Shown: positions 12,909 through 24,612 of the stretch, piece by piece
Layout of the letters: the number at the start of each line of letters is the position of its first letter
How positions within the stretch are numbered: the first letter of the stretch is position 1
Source of the DNA: Sipunculus nudus
Taxonomy: Eukaryota; Annelida; Sipuncula; Golfingiida; Sipunculidae
Length of the DNA: 64,000 bases
Reading direction: 5' to 3'
NCBI GenBank assembly: GCA_026874595.1
Contig: CM049322.1
Location: 56,110,386-56,174,385 of the forward strand
Notes under the pieces: generated by a model
Seen by the model: the letters and a program-made list of their open reading frames with translations, nothing else
Databases searched by the model: none
Told to the model about the DNA's origin: nothing
Made by a program: the position numbers and the translations under genes

Positions 12909-13689
12909 TTACGGAGGCTTGCATTCCTTAGAATGTTGATTTTTAGTTCCGTCGTTGTTTTGTGCCTTATATATGGCCTCCAGGTTCGCTCTCACATTAA
13001 AATTTCCCAATTCCGATTATATATCATAAGCTGCTCTTACACGCCCTCAGTTGATTCCCCCTTCCTGGTTAATTTTCCGTGCCCTGAATCATCCCTGTAT
13101 ATGGTTAATTCTCTGCTATAAGTTTTTGATTTTGCCATGCATGCATTATGTTTCTTTCTTTTTTTATTATTTTTTAAAGTTTAAATTGCTTTGGAAGTTT
13201 TCCATAAGAATTATTTTCCAGCCCTTTTATGCTGCAATTTGAAATATCCCTGAGAATTTACTAGGAAAATCGAAGGTATAGGGAAATGGTCTGAGAGTTA
13301 AGGCACTGGACGTCGGAGCATTTAAATTTTTAAATAAAAAAAACAACTGTATTCTTGTACACTTAAGAATTTAATACCCAAGAAAATTATAATTTTTTAA
13401 AGTTTCAAATAAAAACGGTCTGGAGGTTGTTTACCTATATATTAAACTTAATGCTCAGAGGTATTCTGTACCTGAAACGGATATGCTGAAATAAATAGCT
13501 GTTGGTTAACTAGCTTCCTTAAATCAATGAAAATATTAAAATATTTAACAAGGCCTACAAGCCTAATGCGAACCTGTGCAAAGTTTTGGAGTATGAATGG
13601 AGGTTTTTTTTAACATTTGATATTGATCCTCTTATGTCCTGCAAATCTATCTTAGTCATTATGACTTCAGCAAAATGGACGTTTCAGAC
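12909..13689. other. Non-coding stretch with a possible tRNA-like A box
   Basis: 13280-13315 (GGTCTGAGAGTTAAGGCACT) resembles the A box of a Leu/Ser tRNA-derived SINE. I could not find a convincing B box or cloverleaf, so it is not called as an RNA gene. Confidence 0.35.
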
Positions 13690-14040
13690 CTGCAAGTTTC
13701 AGACTAGGACATTTTAAAAATATAGGATGTATCAGTCAGGATATTTCGGATATGTTCTTTTTGCCAGGGAGGATTATTGTGACAGATGAACGGACAATTT
13801 GGTAGCATGGTTTTGGAGAAGAACATTTTAAAATGTTTTTTAGCTTTTTCCCAATAAACTCTAAGAAAATGCAGGTAGCCGAGAAAAAATCAAATTCCCA
13901 TAGAATTTTTTAGATGACTATTTTTTTGCAAAACATTTGGTGATGCCAGCTCCTGCCCTTTAGAGATATAGTTATGACGCACGACGGACGAAGCCACACC
14001 ATCGCATAAACTCACAGATTCACTAAAAATGCAAACCAAG
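13690..14040 (-). repeat. Family B dispersed element, copy 1
   Basis: Shares GGAGAAGAA..TTTTAAA, TTAGCTTTTT, CTAAGAAAATGCAG, ACATTTGGTGATGCCAGCTC and CCATCGCATAA with 14270-14950, and, reverse-complemented, with 29310-31130. No open frame of note. Confidence 0.75.
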
Positions 14041-14269
14041 TTTTTTTTAAACAGTTGAAAGATATGTCCATTAGTTTTAATCTGGGCATTCTGTGTCTAT
14101 TGCGTCTACACGTCTAGACGATGTGTCTAGACGCCAGACAGAGTCAGGTCAGTTGCCATGGTGATGTCTGGACCTCACCTGGTTGAGCTGAGTGACCTCT
14201 TGACTTGGTATGTTGAAACTTGGCATGTTGTCAAATCGTTTTTCAAACACTGAAAGCCTTTTTCAATTG

Positions 14270-14950
14270 GCTACACTGCTTTTTTAAAGCTGCATTTACC
14301 CAATCTATTCTTATAAAACTGACAGAACCCTACCATAGAATAATTCTTGTAAAGTTAAAACCAATCCGCTAAACAATTTTATCATAAAAACAGTGTAAAA
14401 GCTAGAAGGGTCTAAAATTACATTTTTGCACGTAAAAAAACAGATCAATATAGGTGGCACCACCAATACCTCAATTTCAGATATGACTTAAGTGACAAAC
14501 ATTGGCATAAAATTTGGTGATGATAGCTCTAGCCGTTTCTGAGATTTTAAATTTAGTGTGTTTTTTTTACAGATGACTGAGTTCAACTTCCTGTTACTCA
14601 TTCAAAAATCATCTAACTTGAACCATTCGAATAAACTTTAGAGAGATTGTTCCAGGGATTATTTTTGTGAAATATTGGACAATTTGGCTGGACATTTTCG
14701 GAGAAGAAATTTTTTAAAGCTTTTTTTTTTAGCTTTTTTTCTTTAAAATCTAAGAAAATGCAGTTAAAATAAAAATAACCTAAATCCGATAGAGTTATCA
14801 GATGACTGATAATTTGTAAAACATTTGGTGATGCTAGCTCCTGCCGTTTTTGAGATAGCTATGGTTAACATACAGACGAAGCACGACGCACGAGGGACGA
14901 CGCCGCACCATCGCATAAGCTAACAGGTTCACTAAAAATGAGACAAAATC
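14270..14950 (-). repeat. Family B dispersed element, copy 2
   Basis: A longer copy ending CCGCACCATCGCATAAGC then TAACAGGTTCACTAAAAATG. It includes the segment about a site reading AAATTTGGTGATGATAGCTC, repeated again 300 bases later in the same element, so the family has internal near-repeats. Confidence 0.78.
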
Positions 14951-16278
14951 AACCCGTATTAGAAAAACCAAAGTTTCCATAAACCAAAATATGCAACACA
15001 TTCTTTGTTGAAAGAATATGAACAAATCGTGGGATCTCTGATCAGTGGTTTATATAATATTAAAGAAAACTGAGTTTACAAATACTCATGAGCCAGTTTT
15101 GAGTAATTAATATGTAACGCATTACTTCAGTGTAATCTGGGTATTTATGGGTATTTTCGTATTCACTATGTTAATATCACATACAGGTATGTTCTTGAAA
15201 ATCACTGCTTTTAGAGAACAAGCACAGAGAAACCGAATCCCTGGCCGGCCGTGATGGTGTAGTGGCAAGCACTTCAATCATTTTAGTCTTATTGGATCAT
15301 TTCTTTTTCTGTCGTCGGTTGAAACTGCTCGCATCAGATCAGCCGAAGTATTGTAACCACTAAAACACAGCACAATATCATTTACGCCCATTTGATACTG
15401 CAATCCGGATCAATACACACAGATCTGTTGGCCCCGTGTGCGTCAGAACCTCGCCTGTTCCATTTCACACGTGTTAAACCTTGGTGCAGTGTTTACATAA
15501 CGAAGCGCGTCATCACATTCCAGCACCAGATCTATTTCAACCCCGCGGAGCAGTGCGGGTTTCCTTTGATGTCAATTTCAGGTAGCCTCACGGCTGGATG
15601 GCACTTATCTCGGGAATGGAAGATTGTTCAAGTCGAGCGTTTATTCCTGATTGGTTTCAAATCATAGCGGTCAAGCCGGTGAAGAAACTTATTGACTATT
15701 CGTGGAAATGCGTCAGTGTTCGCAGCCGCGTGCGTCAGCGCGCCTTTGGACATCCATTAACTGACTAAATGAATGGTTGGCCCTTCTCTGATGACGTCAC
15801 TGGAGGGCCGGGGCTGAAATCAACATCGGTGGCAGGAATGTAAATAATCGTTTTCGCTTGGCCCAATCACCAGGGGGTCCCTGGCCCAGTTTTAAGCTAA
15901 TCGCCAGACTGTTTTCGCCATCCACTGTGCGTAAGAAATGTCAGAATAATAAGTTGGCTTTCGCTCCTGCAAATCATTATCTAACAATAGTCAACTGGAG
16001 CTCAAACATCCATACATGACACCCCCTCCCCTCTGCTATTCATTTGGGATCGCGCCAAATGTTTCTTATTTATAGATACGCTGCATACTATTTGGCCAGG
16101 TAAAGGCCGAACGTTTTGAACCAATCCCACGCGGAACAAACCTTGATTGCATTTTAACAGTGATATGTACGTAGACTAAAAATGCACTGCAACCCTTACC
16201 GAAGGGTCTAGTATCTTGGTCACCAATTTTATAAAGGATAAACTTTCTTAGAATAGAATAAGCACTGCGTAAATTAAC
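14951..16278. other. Stretch with a tRNA-like word and a CRE site
   Basis: 15248-15280 (GTGATGGTGTAGTGGCAAGC) resembles a tRNA A box but no cloverleaf follows. A palindromic CRE, TGACGTCA, lies at 15792-15799 in a locally GC-richer segment (about 15400-15900), which might be a promoter of an unseen gene. No exon is supported. Confidence 0.35.

Positions 16279-16325
<47 letters not shown>
16279..16325. repeat. (AT)n(GT)n compound microsatellite
   Basis: A run of AT units passes directly into a run of GT units. Confidence 0.95.
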
Positions 16326-16544
16326 ATTCAATTATAAGAGAGTAAGATATGACACGTCCTCTCTTTGCATATACTTCAAGGACAGCTGTAGAGCTGATTA
16401 AAATAAAAATATCGTTATTTTTAAACGACAAAATTAAATTTTAATTGCATAAGCTTGCTTCACAGTAAATGACTCGGTGGTCTTATATAATTGCCTTTTT
16501 TTTAGAAAAAAAACCCCACAAAACCAGAAATCTGCTTTCTTCGG

Positions 16545-16870
16545 AATGCAAGACTCCGCCGTGTATTTTCCTTTACTTATTCGGTCCATATTCCTAGGTA
16601 CATTAGTGCATAAGTAACTTTACATTTGTAAATATTCCTTGATGTTCCTTGATCCGGATCATGTGCCGGATCAACACAAAAATCTAATCGATTCTCCATT
16701 GGCCTATTCCCGAAATAATTTAAAATTTCATGAGATTCGATTCATGACTGTTCGTGTTATGTTGTGACCGGAGACGCACTCATACACACACACACAAACA
16801 CATATACAGGGATGAAGGCATATACGTTCCGGGTGGATGCAAAAATCAATGAGCTACCTAAAAAGCTAAT
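16545..16870 (-). repeat. Family A dispersed element, copy 2
   Basis: Shares CCTTGATCCGGATCATGTGC, ATCTAATCGATTCTCCATTG and the GGCATATACGTTCCGGGTGG end with copy 3. More diverged at the low-coordinate side. Confidence 0.75.
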
Positions 16871-17724
16871 TATTAATTACGGTGATACCGCTCGTGCATC
16901 TCAGCGCCATCTTGTGTTCAGTCATTGAAACACATGGCCAGTGTGTGGGACATTCATGTACTATAATTGTATCAGCAGAAACATAATTTCCCAGTTACTG
17001 TTTTCATCTAGGTTCTGCTGGGCAGCTGCCAAGCATTCTCAGGTAAAAAAAGAAAAGCTGGCAGTATTTGCAAGGAAGTTCAGTTTGACGGGTGACTATC
17101 ACTCGGTTACCCTTAAGCCACATAAATTTATAGCATGTATTATAAAACATTTCCACACATCGTCCCCCCTCGGGGGCTACCCCCCTCCCCCCCCCCCCTC
17201 CTTCGTTATGCCTCTCTCTGAAAAGGCATAATATGCCCCCCCCCCCCCCCCCCCATCCCTTCAGACATTGTTCAGGCTACAGCCCAGCAATGAATAATCG
17301 TTAATTTAGACCTTGTTTCTGAGTCTGACCTTAACCAAGAAAAGTTCGACTTAGGGTACAGTTTACATTACATAAAACCATAGATATATCAGGGGTGCTT
17401 GGATATAGACAGTTTGCCTGTTCAAAGGCCTTTGTGAGTATAATATTAGACTAAACTGGTTGCACAACCTCTGCTATTTTTTTCTAGCCGTTTATTTTCC
17501 GGGAATCATAATGATATTAATTTTTATAACTCCTTTTTATACATGGAAGGATTTTAAAAATCTTTATCCGCTCCTTCACCACGTGCCATGGATACATTTA
17601 ATCCGTCCTCCCCTTGATCATGTTCCACCTTTGCACGAAGTTAATTGAAAATTAAGTCAGTGTTTTTTTTTTTGTTTTTTTTTTTTTTATTTTTGCGTAA
17701 TCGTGGTAACAAACCATGGATCTA
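16871..17724. other. Non-coding stretch with C tracts
   Basis: Poly-C tracts lie near 17180-17201 and 17237-17254. No supported gene. Confidence 0.45.
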
Positions 17725-18053
17725 CCAGAATTCTGCACTCTTACTATAGGAATTCAAGGCTCCGCCATACGGGTGCATCCCAACTCGTGTTTGCGTTAAT
17801 TTATTCCCAAGTTCATTTGTGCATAAGTGACACCATATTTGTGAATATTTCTCGATGACGTTCCAGAATCTGGATCATGTGCCGGATCCACACCAAAATC
17901 TCGTCGATTCTTTTTTCGCCTATTCCCAAAAATTTTATGAGATCACGTTTTATGATTGCGTGAATTATGCTGTGAACAAACGCACAAACACTTACACACA
18001 AACACACGTGCGAACGGGGATAAACGCATACCCTCCGGGCGGAGGCAATAATG
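17725..18053 (-). repeat. Family A dispersed element, copy 3
   Basis: Reverse-complemented it begins GCCTCCGCCCGGAGGGTATG and runs through TGGTGTGGATCCGGCACATG and AATATTCACAAATATGG. It is the best-preserved copy in the window. Confidence 0.8.
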
Positions 18054-18427
18054 CATATATCACGTGACGTACAGCTGGTTATCTGCGTGACAACTAAAAA
18101 CAAAACAAAAATTCTAGCTGAAAGACCGGGACACATTCGATCAATCGGATCATATGGAAGAATCCTGATAACAGTAAAATTAAATGTTTTGATTTGATAA
18201 TCAGGTATCTGATATAATACATCTGTTTATCAACACTGGTGTAATTTTCTGCCAAAGCACTCAAAGTAAAATATTCGTGATAATTTTTTTCTCATATTCT
18301 CAAAAATGTTGATACGGGGTGATGAAACGGTGTACAGTTGAAAAATAGTACGTAGCTTGCATGCCCTATTGGACTGTATGGTGTTCTGAAACCGCAGGCG
18401 CCCAAGTGTCGCCTGCCATAAAAGCTG
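18054..18427. other. Non-coding stretch, nothing recognised
   Basis: No supported exon or element. Confidence 0.45.
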
Positions 18428-18457
18428 TGACGTCAATGTGACGTCTTTCTGACGTCA
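18428..18457. promoter_or_regulatory. Three CRE-like sites at 11-bp spacing
   Basis: TGACGTCA (18428), TGACGTCT (18439) and TGACGTCA (18450) start exactly 11 bases apart, close to one helical turn, placing potential bZIP dimers on one face of the DNA. No transcription unit was recognised next to it; the role is inference. Confidence 0.45.
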
Positions 18458-19037
18458 TTGTGCATAAATTAGTCTCCAGGGAGATATTGTGAAAGACGAG
18501 AATATTCTTTCGGTTACAACGATCGTTTATTCTGTCCGAGTATAACCTTCCTGTCAACGTTTTATCACATCTATAAATATTTGTTTCCTTTACGCATTAG
18601 TGAATTGGATATAGCTTCCAATATTAATTATGGCAATAACCAGGGGCGGTTTCTTTTTTTTTTTTTTTGACTGGATCTTTGCATGTTCTTGGCTTTATTT
18701 TTCAAAATGTTATGGATGTAATTTAAAACCGAGGGTCCGGGGGGGGGGAAGGGGGGGGGGGGGGTATTCTAGCATTTGAAGCGCTACATGACAACACTAA
18801 CAATCAGAGTTGAAAAGTTTTCTATGGTTTGATTGAAATATTATTTGGGGATTTGATAGAACCTCCAGCTTTAAGAATCATTTCTTTAATATCTGTTTCT
18901 TTATTTAAATCCTGTGTCGATAGACGTGAACCGATTTTTCATTCAGTATTTAAGATATAACTTCAATTATGACCAAAAAGTTGACACCGGCAAAACCCTT
19001 CAGTTTAATGCCATGCATTCATAAAGTCATGAAATAC

Positions 19038-19039
<2 letters not shown>
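18458..19039. other. Non-coding stretch with a G-rich tract
   Basis: A long interrupted poly-G tract lies at about 18737-18763. Nothing else recognised. Confidence 0.45.

Positions 19040-19082
<43 letters not shown>
19040..19082. repeat. (AT)n microsatellite
   Basis: About 21 AT units. Confidence 0.96.
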
Positions 19083-19086
<4 letters not shown>

Positions 19087-19424
19087 TAAGGTATAAAACA
19101 CAATACCATATGTACATCTGTGCCTAAACATGTTTTGACCGTAATAATGGAATCACTCCAAGACAGAATACAGTGTGTCCGTTCCATATACCATATACTA
19201 TGTTTATGCATATACGTACAGCATTTAAATGTACCGCATATACATACTCCATACGCATATATTGAATGCCACCTTTGAAGTTAATCGTTAGGGCATTGTA
19301 AACAAAAAGTTTTGCGAACGAAACATACGCACACGTATTTACACATGTATATGAAATCATTGATTATCTCCGAGAGAATATAATGTGTTTGATCCCTATA
19401 TAGCTACATACGCATATACGTGCC

Positions 19425-19705
19425 TCATACGTACCACATACGTACCAGGTGCGTACCGCATACCTATCGCAAACGTACCGCATGTACCTACCGCATACGT
19501 ACCGCATGTACCTACTACATACGTACCACAAACATACCAAATATATACGCACCACGTACGTACCAAATAACGACCGCATACGGAACACATACCACGAACG
19601 TAGCGCATACCTACCACATACTTACCACGAACGTATACCGCATACCTACCACATACGTACCACAAACGATCCGCATACCTGCCGCATACGTACTGAACAT
19701 GAACC
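19425..19705. repeat. Degenerate minisatellite of 11-base units
   Basis: Units of the form ACGTACCRCAT and ACCTACCRCAT repeat with occasional indels. The array is open in several frames on both strands (for example Tyr-Val-Pro-His type repeats) because the unit has few stops. No gene evidence. Confidence 0.85.
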
Positions 19706-20119
19706 CCGTATTCTAAATGAATGCCATCTATAAAATCAGTCGCTACAGCAATGCAAAGAAAAAAAAATGTTTATTTTAAGCTTTCAAGTCCACGTCTTTT
19801 ACGACGATTCGACCAAGAGATTTTCCTATCTTGAGAAACAACAGAAATACCTCCTACGTAGTTTGCTTATAAATAGCCATCATAACAGGTCTATTGACGT
19901 TCTGTTTTGTCAGTCAGTCAAGTGTGCACAACGTCAATGACAACAAGAAGGAAAGGCGGGTTTTTTTTATGTAAACCCATTAGTGGTGATGACGTCTTTT
20001 ATCGATATGGCATTATTTCTCCATTTAACTTCATCACTTCCGCCACAGAAGTAACACTTAATTAACACAAACACTGTCATGAAAATAAATAAGATGTCAA
20101 AATCGTATAGGTGTTTGAG

Positions 20120-20132
20120 TCTCTCTCTCTCA

Positions 20133-20165
<33 letters not shown>
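20120..20165. repeat. (CT)n microsatellite
   Basis: A run of CT units interrupted once by CACA. Confidence 0.95.
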
Positions 20166-20168
<3 letters not shown>

Positions 20169-20664
20169 TGAGTTGGTGAGTTCATTCGAGGGAGGGAGGA
20201 AAGCAAGGCAAGGCCCATCACTCAACTCAGAGAACGGGGATGTGCAAGTACGGCAACATATTCATGTTGCATTTCTGAACGACAGATGGCGCTACTTGTC
20301 GATAAAGTCGACGTCTTTCCACTTTCAAAATGAGATCCCTCTTCATAAATGGAAAACGCCGGATAAACCAGCCATAACCACTGGGTTAGAGAGAACTCAA
20401 TATCTTTGGACATGTTAAATTTCAGGGTAGCCGATCTAAAACTATTGTGATTTCCCATTTCTAAAATATCATTCCAAGTTTCAATAAAATTTATCTCAGT
20501 AATTTTAAGAATTTGTCTACCATATTTGAAATAAAACCAAAGTCGGTTATTTCTGAATGAAAAACTAGAGCTAATCTGCTAAAATTTCTCAGTGACCAAT
20601 GTATGTATAACTGGTCTTGAATTTGCCATGGTTAAAACCCTTGTTACTAAGGATTCAAAATCTA
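20166..20664. other. Non-coding stretch, nothing recognised
   Basis: Short open frames only; no splice-supported exon. Confidence 0.45.
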
Positions 20665-20946
20665 GCTAAGCCAAACAAAGGTATATGGTTCTCAGGCACT
20701 TTTTTTAGGCATCAGTGTGAGCGGGCGATTTTTTGTTTAACCTTTTTTTGTATTTTTTTTATGAAAATGTCATATGATCAGGGAAAGCATGACAATAACA
20801 GAATTTGTTTGCTCAACAGATGAAAACACTAAATAACAAAGGAAATCTTATCAAAATTGTATTATTTTATATTCTTGAAAGAATATATGATCCGGGGGGT
20901 TAGAATTGACGGGCGGTGCCTGAGAACCATGCCTTTTTATGGCCAA
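20665..20946 (+). repeat. Family D MITE, copy 1
   Basis: Inner ends read AAAGGTATATGGTTCTCAGG and GTGCCTGAGAACCATGCC; flanks CTAAGCC / GGCC continue the inverted repeat. The interior word GTCATATGATCAGGGAAAGC is shared with the copies at 25143, 51556, 52766 and 58080. Confidence 0.85.
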
Positions 20947-20972
20947 ATCAAAAGCTCAGTAAAAATGTATTT

Positions 20973-21314
20973 CTAACACTGTCGGCCCCAAATTTTCAGG
21001 AGGAAAATATACATTGCTATATTTAAGTCATTTCTATTTTTTTTTCTGTCACGTGACACTTTGCACCTGCCAATCACATCAGGGGCCGGTCTCTGTTCTG
21101 GAATAAATGCTCCCATCACATAACAAACCCACGTGCTAATACGTTTACCAAACCTATACACTTTTTCAGACTTATTTTCTTCATTTAAATTTTGAGCAAC
21201 TTCATGCGAAACAGGTCTATCAAAGATGACTACCAGATATATATCCAAATGTACAATATTCCCACACCTGATGCAAGCGTCGCCTTGATATACTCCATGT
21301 TTGTAATTATTCAT
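20973..21314 (-). other. Unrecognised open frame of 113 codons
   Basis: A minus-strand frame with a polar, coding-like composition (for example HLDIYLVVIFDRPVSHEVAQ). No family was recognised and no splice sites decide its limits. It could be a fragment of an old gene or element, or chance. Confidence 0.15.
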
Positions 21315-21587
21315 CAGAGATAGTTTTTTTTTCAGTTATACAAGACTTGTATAATAATATGCACTCTGTAATTTCTAAAAAAAATTGTATCTAACCTCAT
21401 TTTTTTATTTTGAGACTCACAACTGACGATTACATGAAACTTTTTCTGCACTCATGAATTTTGCTTTAGATGATAAAATTGTTGTCGATTACGGCTGTTT
21501 AATCTATTTCCTGGCTGATTGAAGATGCCCTCCGAGCGCTCCAGTTAGGAGGGTCTTGGGCCCGTTCCCTGCATGGGTGCTCCCTAA

Positions 21588-21794
21588 AGGCGTATAATTT
21601 TGATTGAAGTTGAAGATGCCACCAAGCCAAGTAGAGAGTCGTTTCAGCCACCAGCGTGCCCAGGGGGCAAGCAAGAGAAGAATATGAGGAGACCGGAAAG
21701 CAACAGCACCCAAAGACAGAACGCAGAAGCCGAAACATCCGTTAACACGCCCGACAGCCCAGACCACGCCCACCAAGAACCACTCGCTATATAG
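21588..21794 (+). other. Unrecognised polar open frame, possible exon or element tail
   Basis: An open stretch of 68 codons ending TAG, without an ATG at its start, rich in Pro, Glu, Ser, Asn and Gln (for example ATKPSRESFQPPACPGGKQE). Base composition is clearly GC-richer than its surroundings. It could be a last exon or the tail of a retroelement polyprotein; neither is shown. Confidence 0.2.
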
Positions 21795-22357
21795 GACACT
21801 CCGAATATGAATCGCCATTATCGTCATCAGCCATCTATTTCCTAATCAACCATAGAACATGGTCAGCAGAACTACTTAAAAATGACTTACCAATGTGAAT
21901 TTCACTCTTATTGGCTAATTACGCTTGAATGTTTTAAATAATAATCTCAGCGAATAATACACAGATTTCCTTGTAATTTACTATGTTTGTTGATCGTGGT
22001 TATCACCAGTCTGGTGGGGTAACCTGCAACTTCTTGACCTTTTTTTGCGAATTAAGTGGTTATGTTGATATCAATATTACTCTTGTCGGAGGACATGCAA
22101 AAAGGTTTATACATTTGATCATCATATAAAAATGATGCCCTTCGACAAGACGCATATTCTTTGGTAAATGGTTATTTGAAACCGGAAATATCAGTCATAT
22201 CTCATAGATTAGTTCAGCAATCATTCATATATGTAAAGGCCTTGTGTTTTAATCAGGCATACATCATGCGAGTTTAAATAAAATGACTAATTGATTTCTG
22301 TACAAATCTCACTAGCTGTTGTTACTATTCTGACATACTCTCGCTGGTCACACTAAA
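21795..22357. other. Non-coding stretch, nothing recognised
   Basis: No supported gene or repeat. Confidence 0.45.
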
Positions 22358-23206
22358 TGTCAGCTGAGCGTCATGACCCATACGCCACGTTCTGATTAAT
22401 CAGTCAGTCGATTAGCTTAATCGATATAACACATTAACTAGGGACTCGTGGGTCTCGAGGCTCAGGTGAATTTGTCTACCCAAATTGAAATTATCTTCCT
22501 GAAACAAATATGTGGACAGATAGTCCCTGTGACCTTGACCTTTGACCTTGAGACCTAAAATCGATTGGTTGTTCCCCTATCAGCAGGTCAGCTATATGTG
22601 CAAGATGGATGGTTTGGGATTAAATGTTTGGCTTAATATGCATCCACAATCTTTCTAAATAAGTGAGTCCTGTTACCTCGACCTTTGACCTCATGACCCT
22701 AAAATCAATAGAGTTCTTGCGTTAGAGGTGTGTCATATACAAGTAAAGTTTGAAATCAATATGTCGATCCAAACTGGAGTTATCTCCAGGAATCAAATTT
22801 GACAGGCATTCAGAAAGACGAACAGACGGACATACATTGTAATAATATAAGGCATCCGCATATTCAGGCGGGGCCCTTATAAACACAAAAGGTTTCAGGA
22901 CACAGATGAAACCACAGTTGCGAATCTGATCGATAGTATCAACAAAATCTGGCACTCTCAAAATAAAGGAAAAAAGTATCAAAAATAGTAAAAATACAGG
23001 TGGCGCCACCAGTATTCAGGAACTGAAGATTTCAGGTTTCCAAAGAGAATTTTTTATAGATCTCCCTGCTTGCTCACTTAAACGTTTCTAGGGCCAGCGA
23101 TTACGATTTGTGCCTTGCTAATGGACAGACAGACGGCTGGACGGGCGGACGACGGACAAAAAGCGCCCTTCCTATACCTCAGTTGACTCACAGTCAGCTG
23201 AGCTAA
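22358..23206. repeat. Family C element, copy 1
   Basis: It begins TCAGCTGAGCGTCATGACCC and ends GTCAGCTGAGCTAAA, giving short inverted GCTCAGCTGA-type ends. It contains CCTTGACCTTTGACCTTGAG, a word repeated about 180 bases later, and a tRNA-free AT-rich body. No coding region. Confidence 0.6.
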
Positions 23207-23381
23207 AAACTGGTCAAGCTGACTTTGATTGGCCACTGTACAACAACCTGAGATATGGAATAAAACCTGTAAAATAATTAAGAGTTTGGTTGGTATTTCT
23301 CAGAAAAGTCACAGGCATTGTACGAATTTAATGTTTGCAGGGTCAATCTGCATAACATATTTATTTCTTTTTCCTTTGGAC

Positions 23382-23612
23382 GTGTAGAATAGCGAATCCA
23401 GCAGGGGGAAGGGGGGCGTGGGGTCTGGACCCCCCCCCCCTCCCCCCCCCCCCGTTTTTATATCCGCCGCAACCTTTCTTAAAGTGGTTTGAACCAATTT
23501 TTGCCACCTGGACCCTAAGCTTTTCTTGACATGAGAACTTACGTAATGCTTCCTCAGAAGTCGTCCTTGGTTGGACGTCATGGACTCCTCCATTTGCAAA
23601 ATCCTGGAACCC
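23382..23612. repeat. Family H related element with C tracts, copy 3
   Basis: It shows GAATCCAGCAGGGGG at one end and AAATCCTGGAACCC at the other, with a GGGGTCTGGACCCC dyad leading into poly-C. The same arrangement is seen at 37366-37590. Glycine-rich minus-strand frames are artefacts of the tracts. Confidence 0.55.
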
Positions 23613-24333
23613 TAGTGTGACAGAAAGAGAGCTAGCAGTTCACTAATTTTTAACCATAAAAGTTTTGGAATAAAGTGAGAATGTATATAATGTCCTTTTT
23701 AAAAAATCGAGGTTGAAATCATTCCGGAAACTTTAAAAATAACTTTATATATATTTTTCCAGTTAGAAACAATTCAGGGAATTTGAAATAATTAAGGGGC
23801 TTTTTAAATCCCTCAGATCAGCGAAATGTAAAAGAAATAAGTTGGCCTAACAGGAGAAAGTGTTCAATGGCAGTCTGCTATTTTTTTTTTTTTTTCCAAA
23901 TTGCGTAAAATTCTTCTTTATAAATGTTTGATTTAATAAGTACATTATAAACTGTATTTACTAAATTACATACACGTGTCTTGATTTCGCCGTGTTTACT
24001 GAAATCGGTGCTCATTTTAACAACAAAATGACGTGTGGAACTGATAAAAGGTTTGCAAAATTAATTATCCTTGCTTTCGAAAATTCCTGAGAGAAAAACG
24101 GGGAATTTTGCTTTCTTGAAATGCTGGGCAGGCCTTTCATGAAAGGATATATTTTCAAAATGCATTTTATGATCGAAATCATTGACAAAGATTCCTACAC
24201 GACACCCCATCATAAAAATATACACTATACGTGTACATGTAAAAAGGTGCGCTCAAACTTAATTATAACTCCTACCAAATTTACAAATCTGCGAGAGTGA
24301 ACGAGCCAGAAGTGACCGATACCGTAAATTGGT
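23613..24333. other. Upstream flank of the SPFH-like gene, nothing recognised
   Basis: AT-rich, with a poly-T tract near 23880. No exon is supported. Confidence 0.45.
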
Positions 24334-24525
24334 GACATCTGGTGGAGAGGTCTCATACTAATTTAGTTTGAAGATAGTAGCGCATGCGCACTTGCACTCG
24401 CACATACTCATGTCTGTTTACATGTTCCCTGATTCACTCCGTCCTGAGATCACGACCTGACCACTTTGATTACAATTCGTTAAAGCTGACGCGGTTTTCT
24501 ACTCAGACAGAAACCTGGACGAAAG
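24334..24525 (+). promoter_or_regulatory. Promoter and 5' leader of the SPFH-like gene
   Basis: GACATCTGGTGG at 24334-24345 matches 11 of 12 positions of the CTCF core in reverse form (GCCMYCTRSTGG). The palindrome GCGCATGCGC at 24380-24389 is the core of an NRF1 site. Both lie within 200 bases of the first ATG and no TATA box is visible, as usual for NRF1-type promoters. A decayed copy of this block lies at 35700-35904. The transcription start is not determined. Confidence 0.6.
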
Positions 24526-24612
24526 ATGAAGTTCAAAACAGTTCGAGAAGGGGAACAAGCTGTCATATTCAACCACCTTGGTGAAGGACGGTTAGTTGTT
24601 GGCCCCCAAAGG
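24526..24612 (+). CDS. SPFH-like gene, exon 1 (codons 1-29)
   Basis: ATG at 24526 opens MKFKTVREGEQAVIFNHLGE and runs to GPQR, then donor AGG|GTGAGG, phase 0. The next exon supplies VFLF, restoring a GPQRVF word typical of vault-like repeats, which supports the join over a 24,683-bp intron. The exon sits 146 bases after an NRF1-like palindrome. A decayed duplicate lies at 35905-35988. Confidence 0.75.

Noticed and set aside
15248-15330. tRNA gene suggested by GGTGTAGTGGCAAGC
   Set aside because: No acceptor stem, anticodon arm or GTTCRANYC B box follows at the right spacing.
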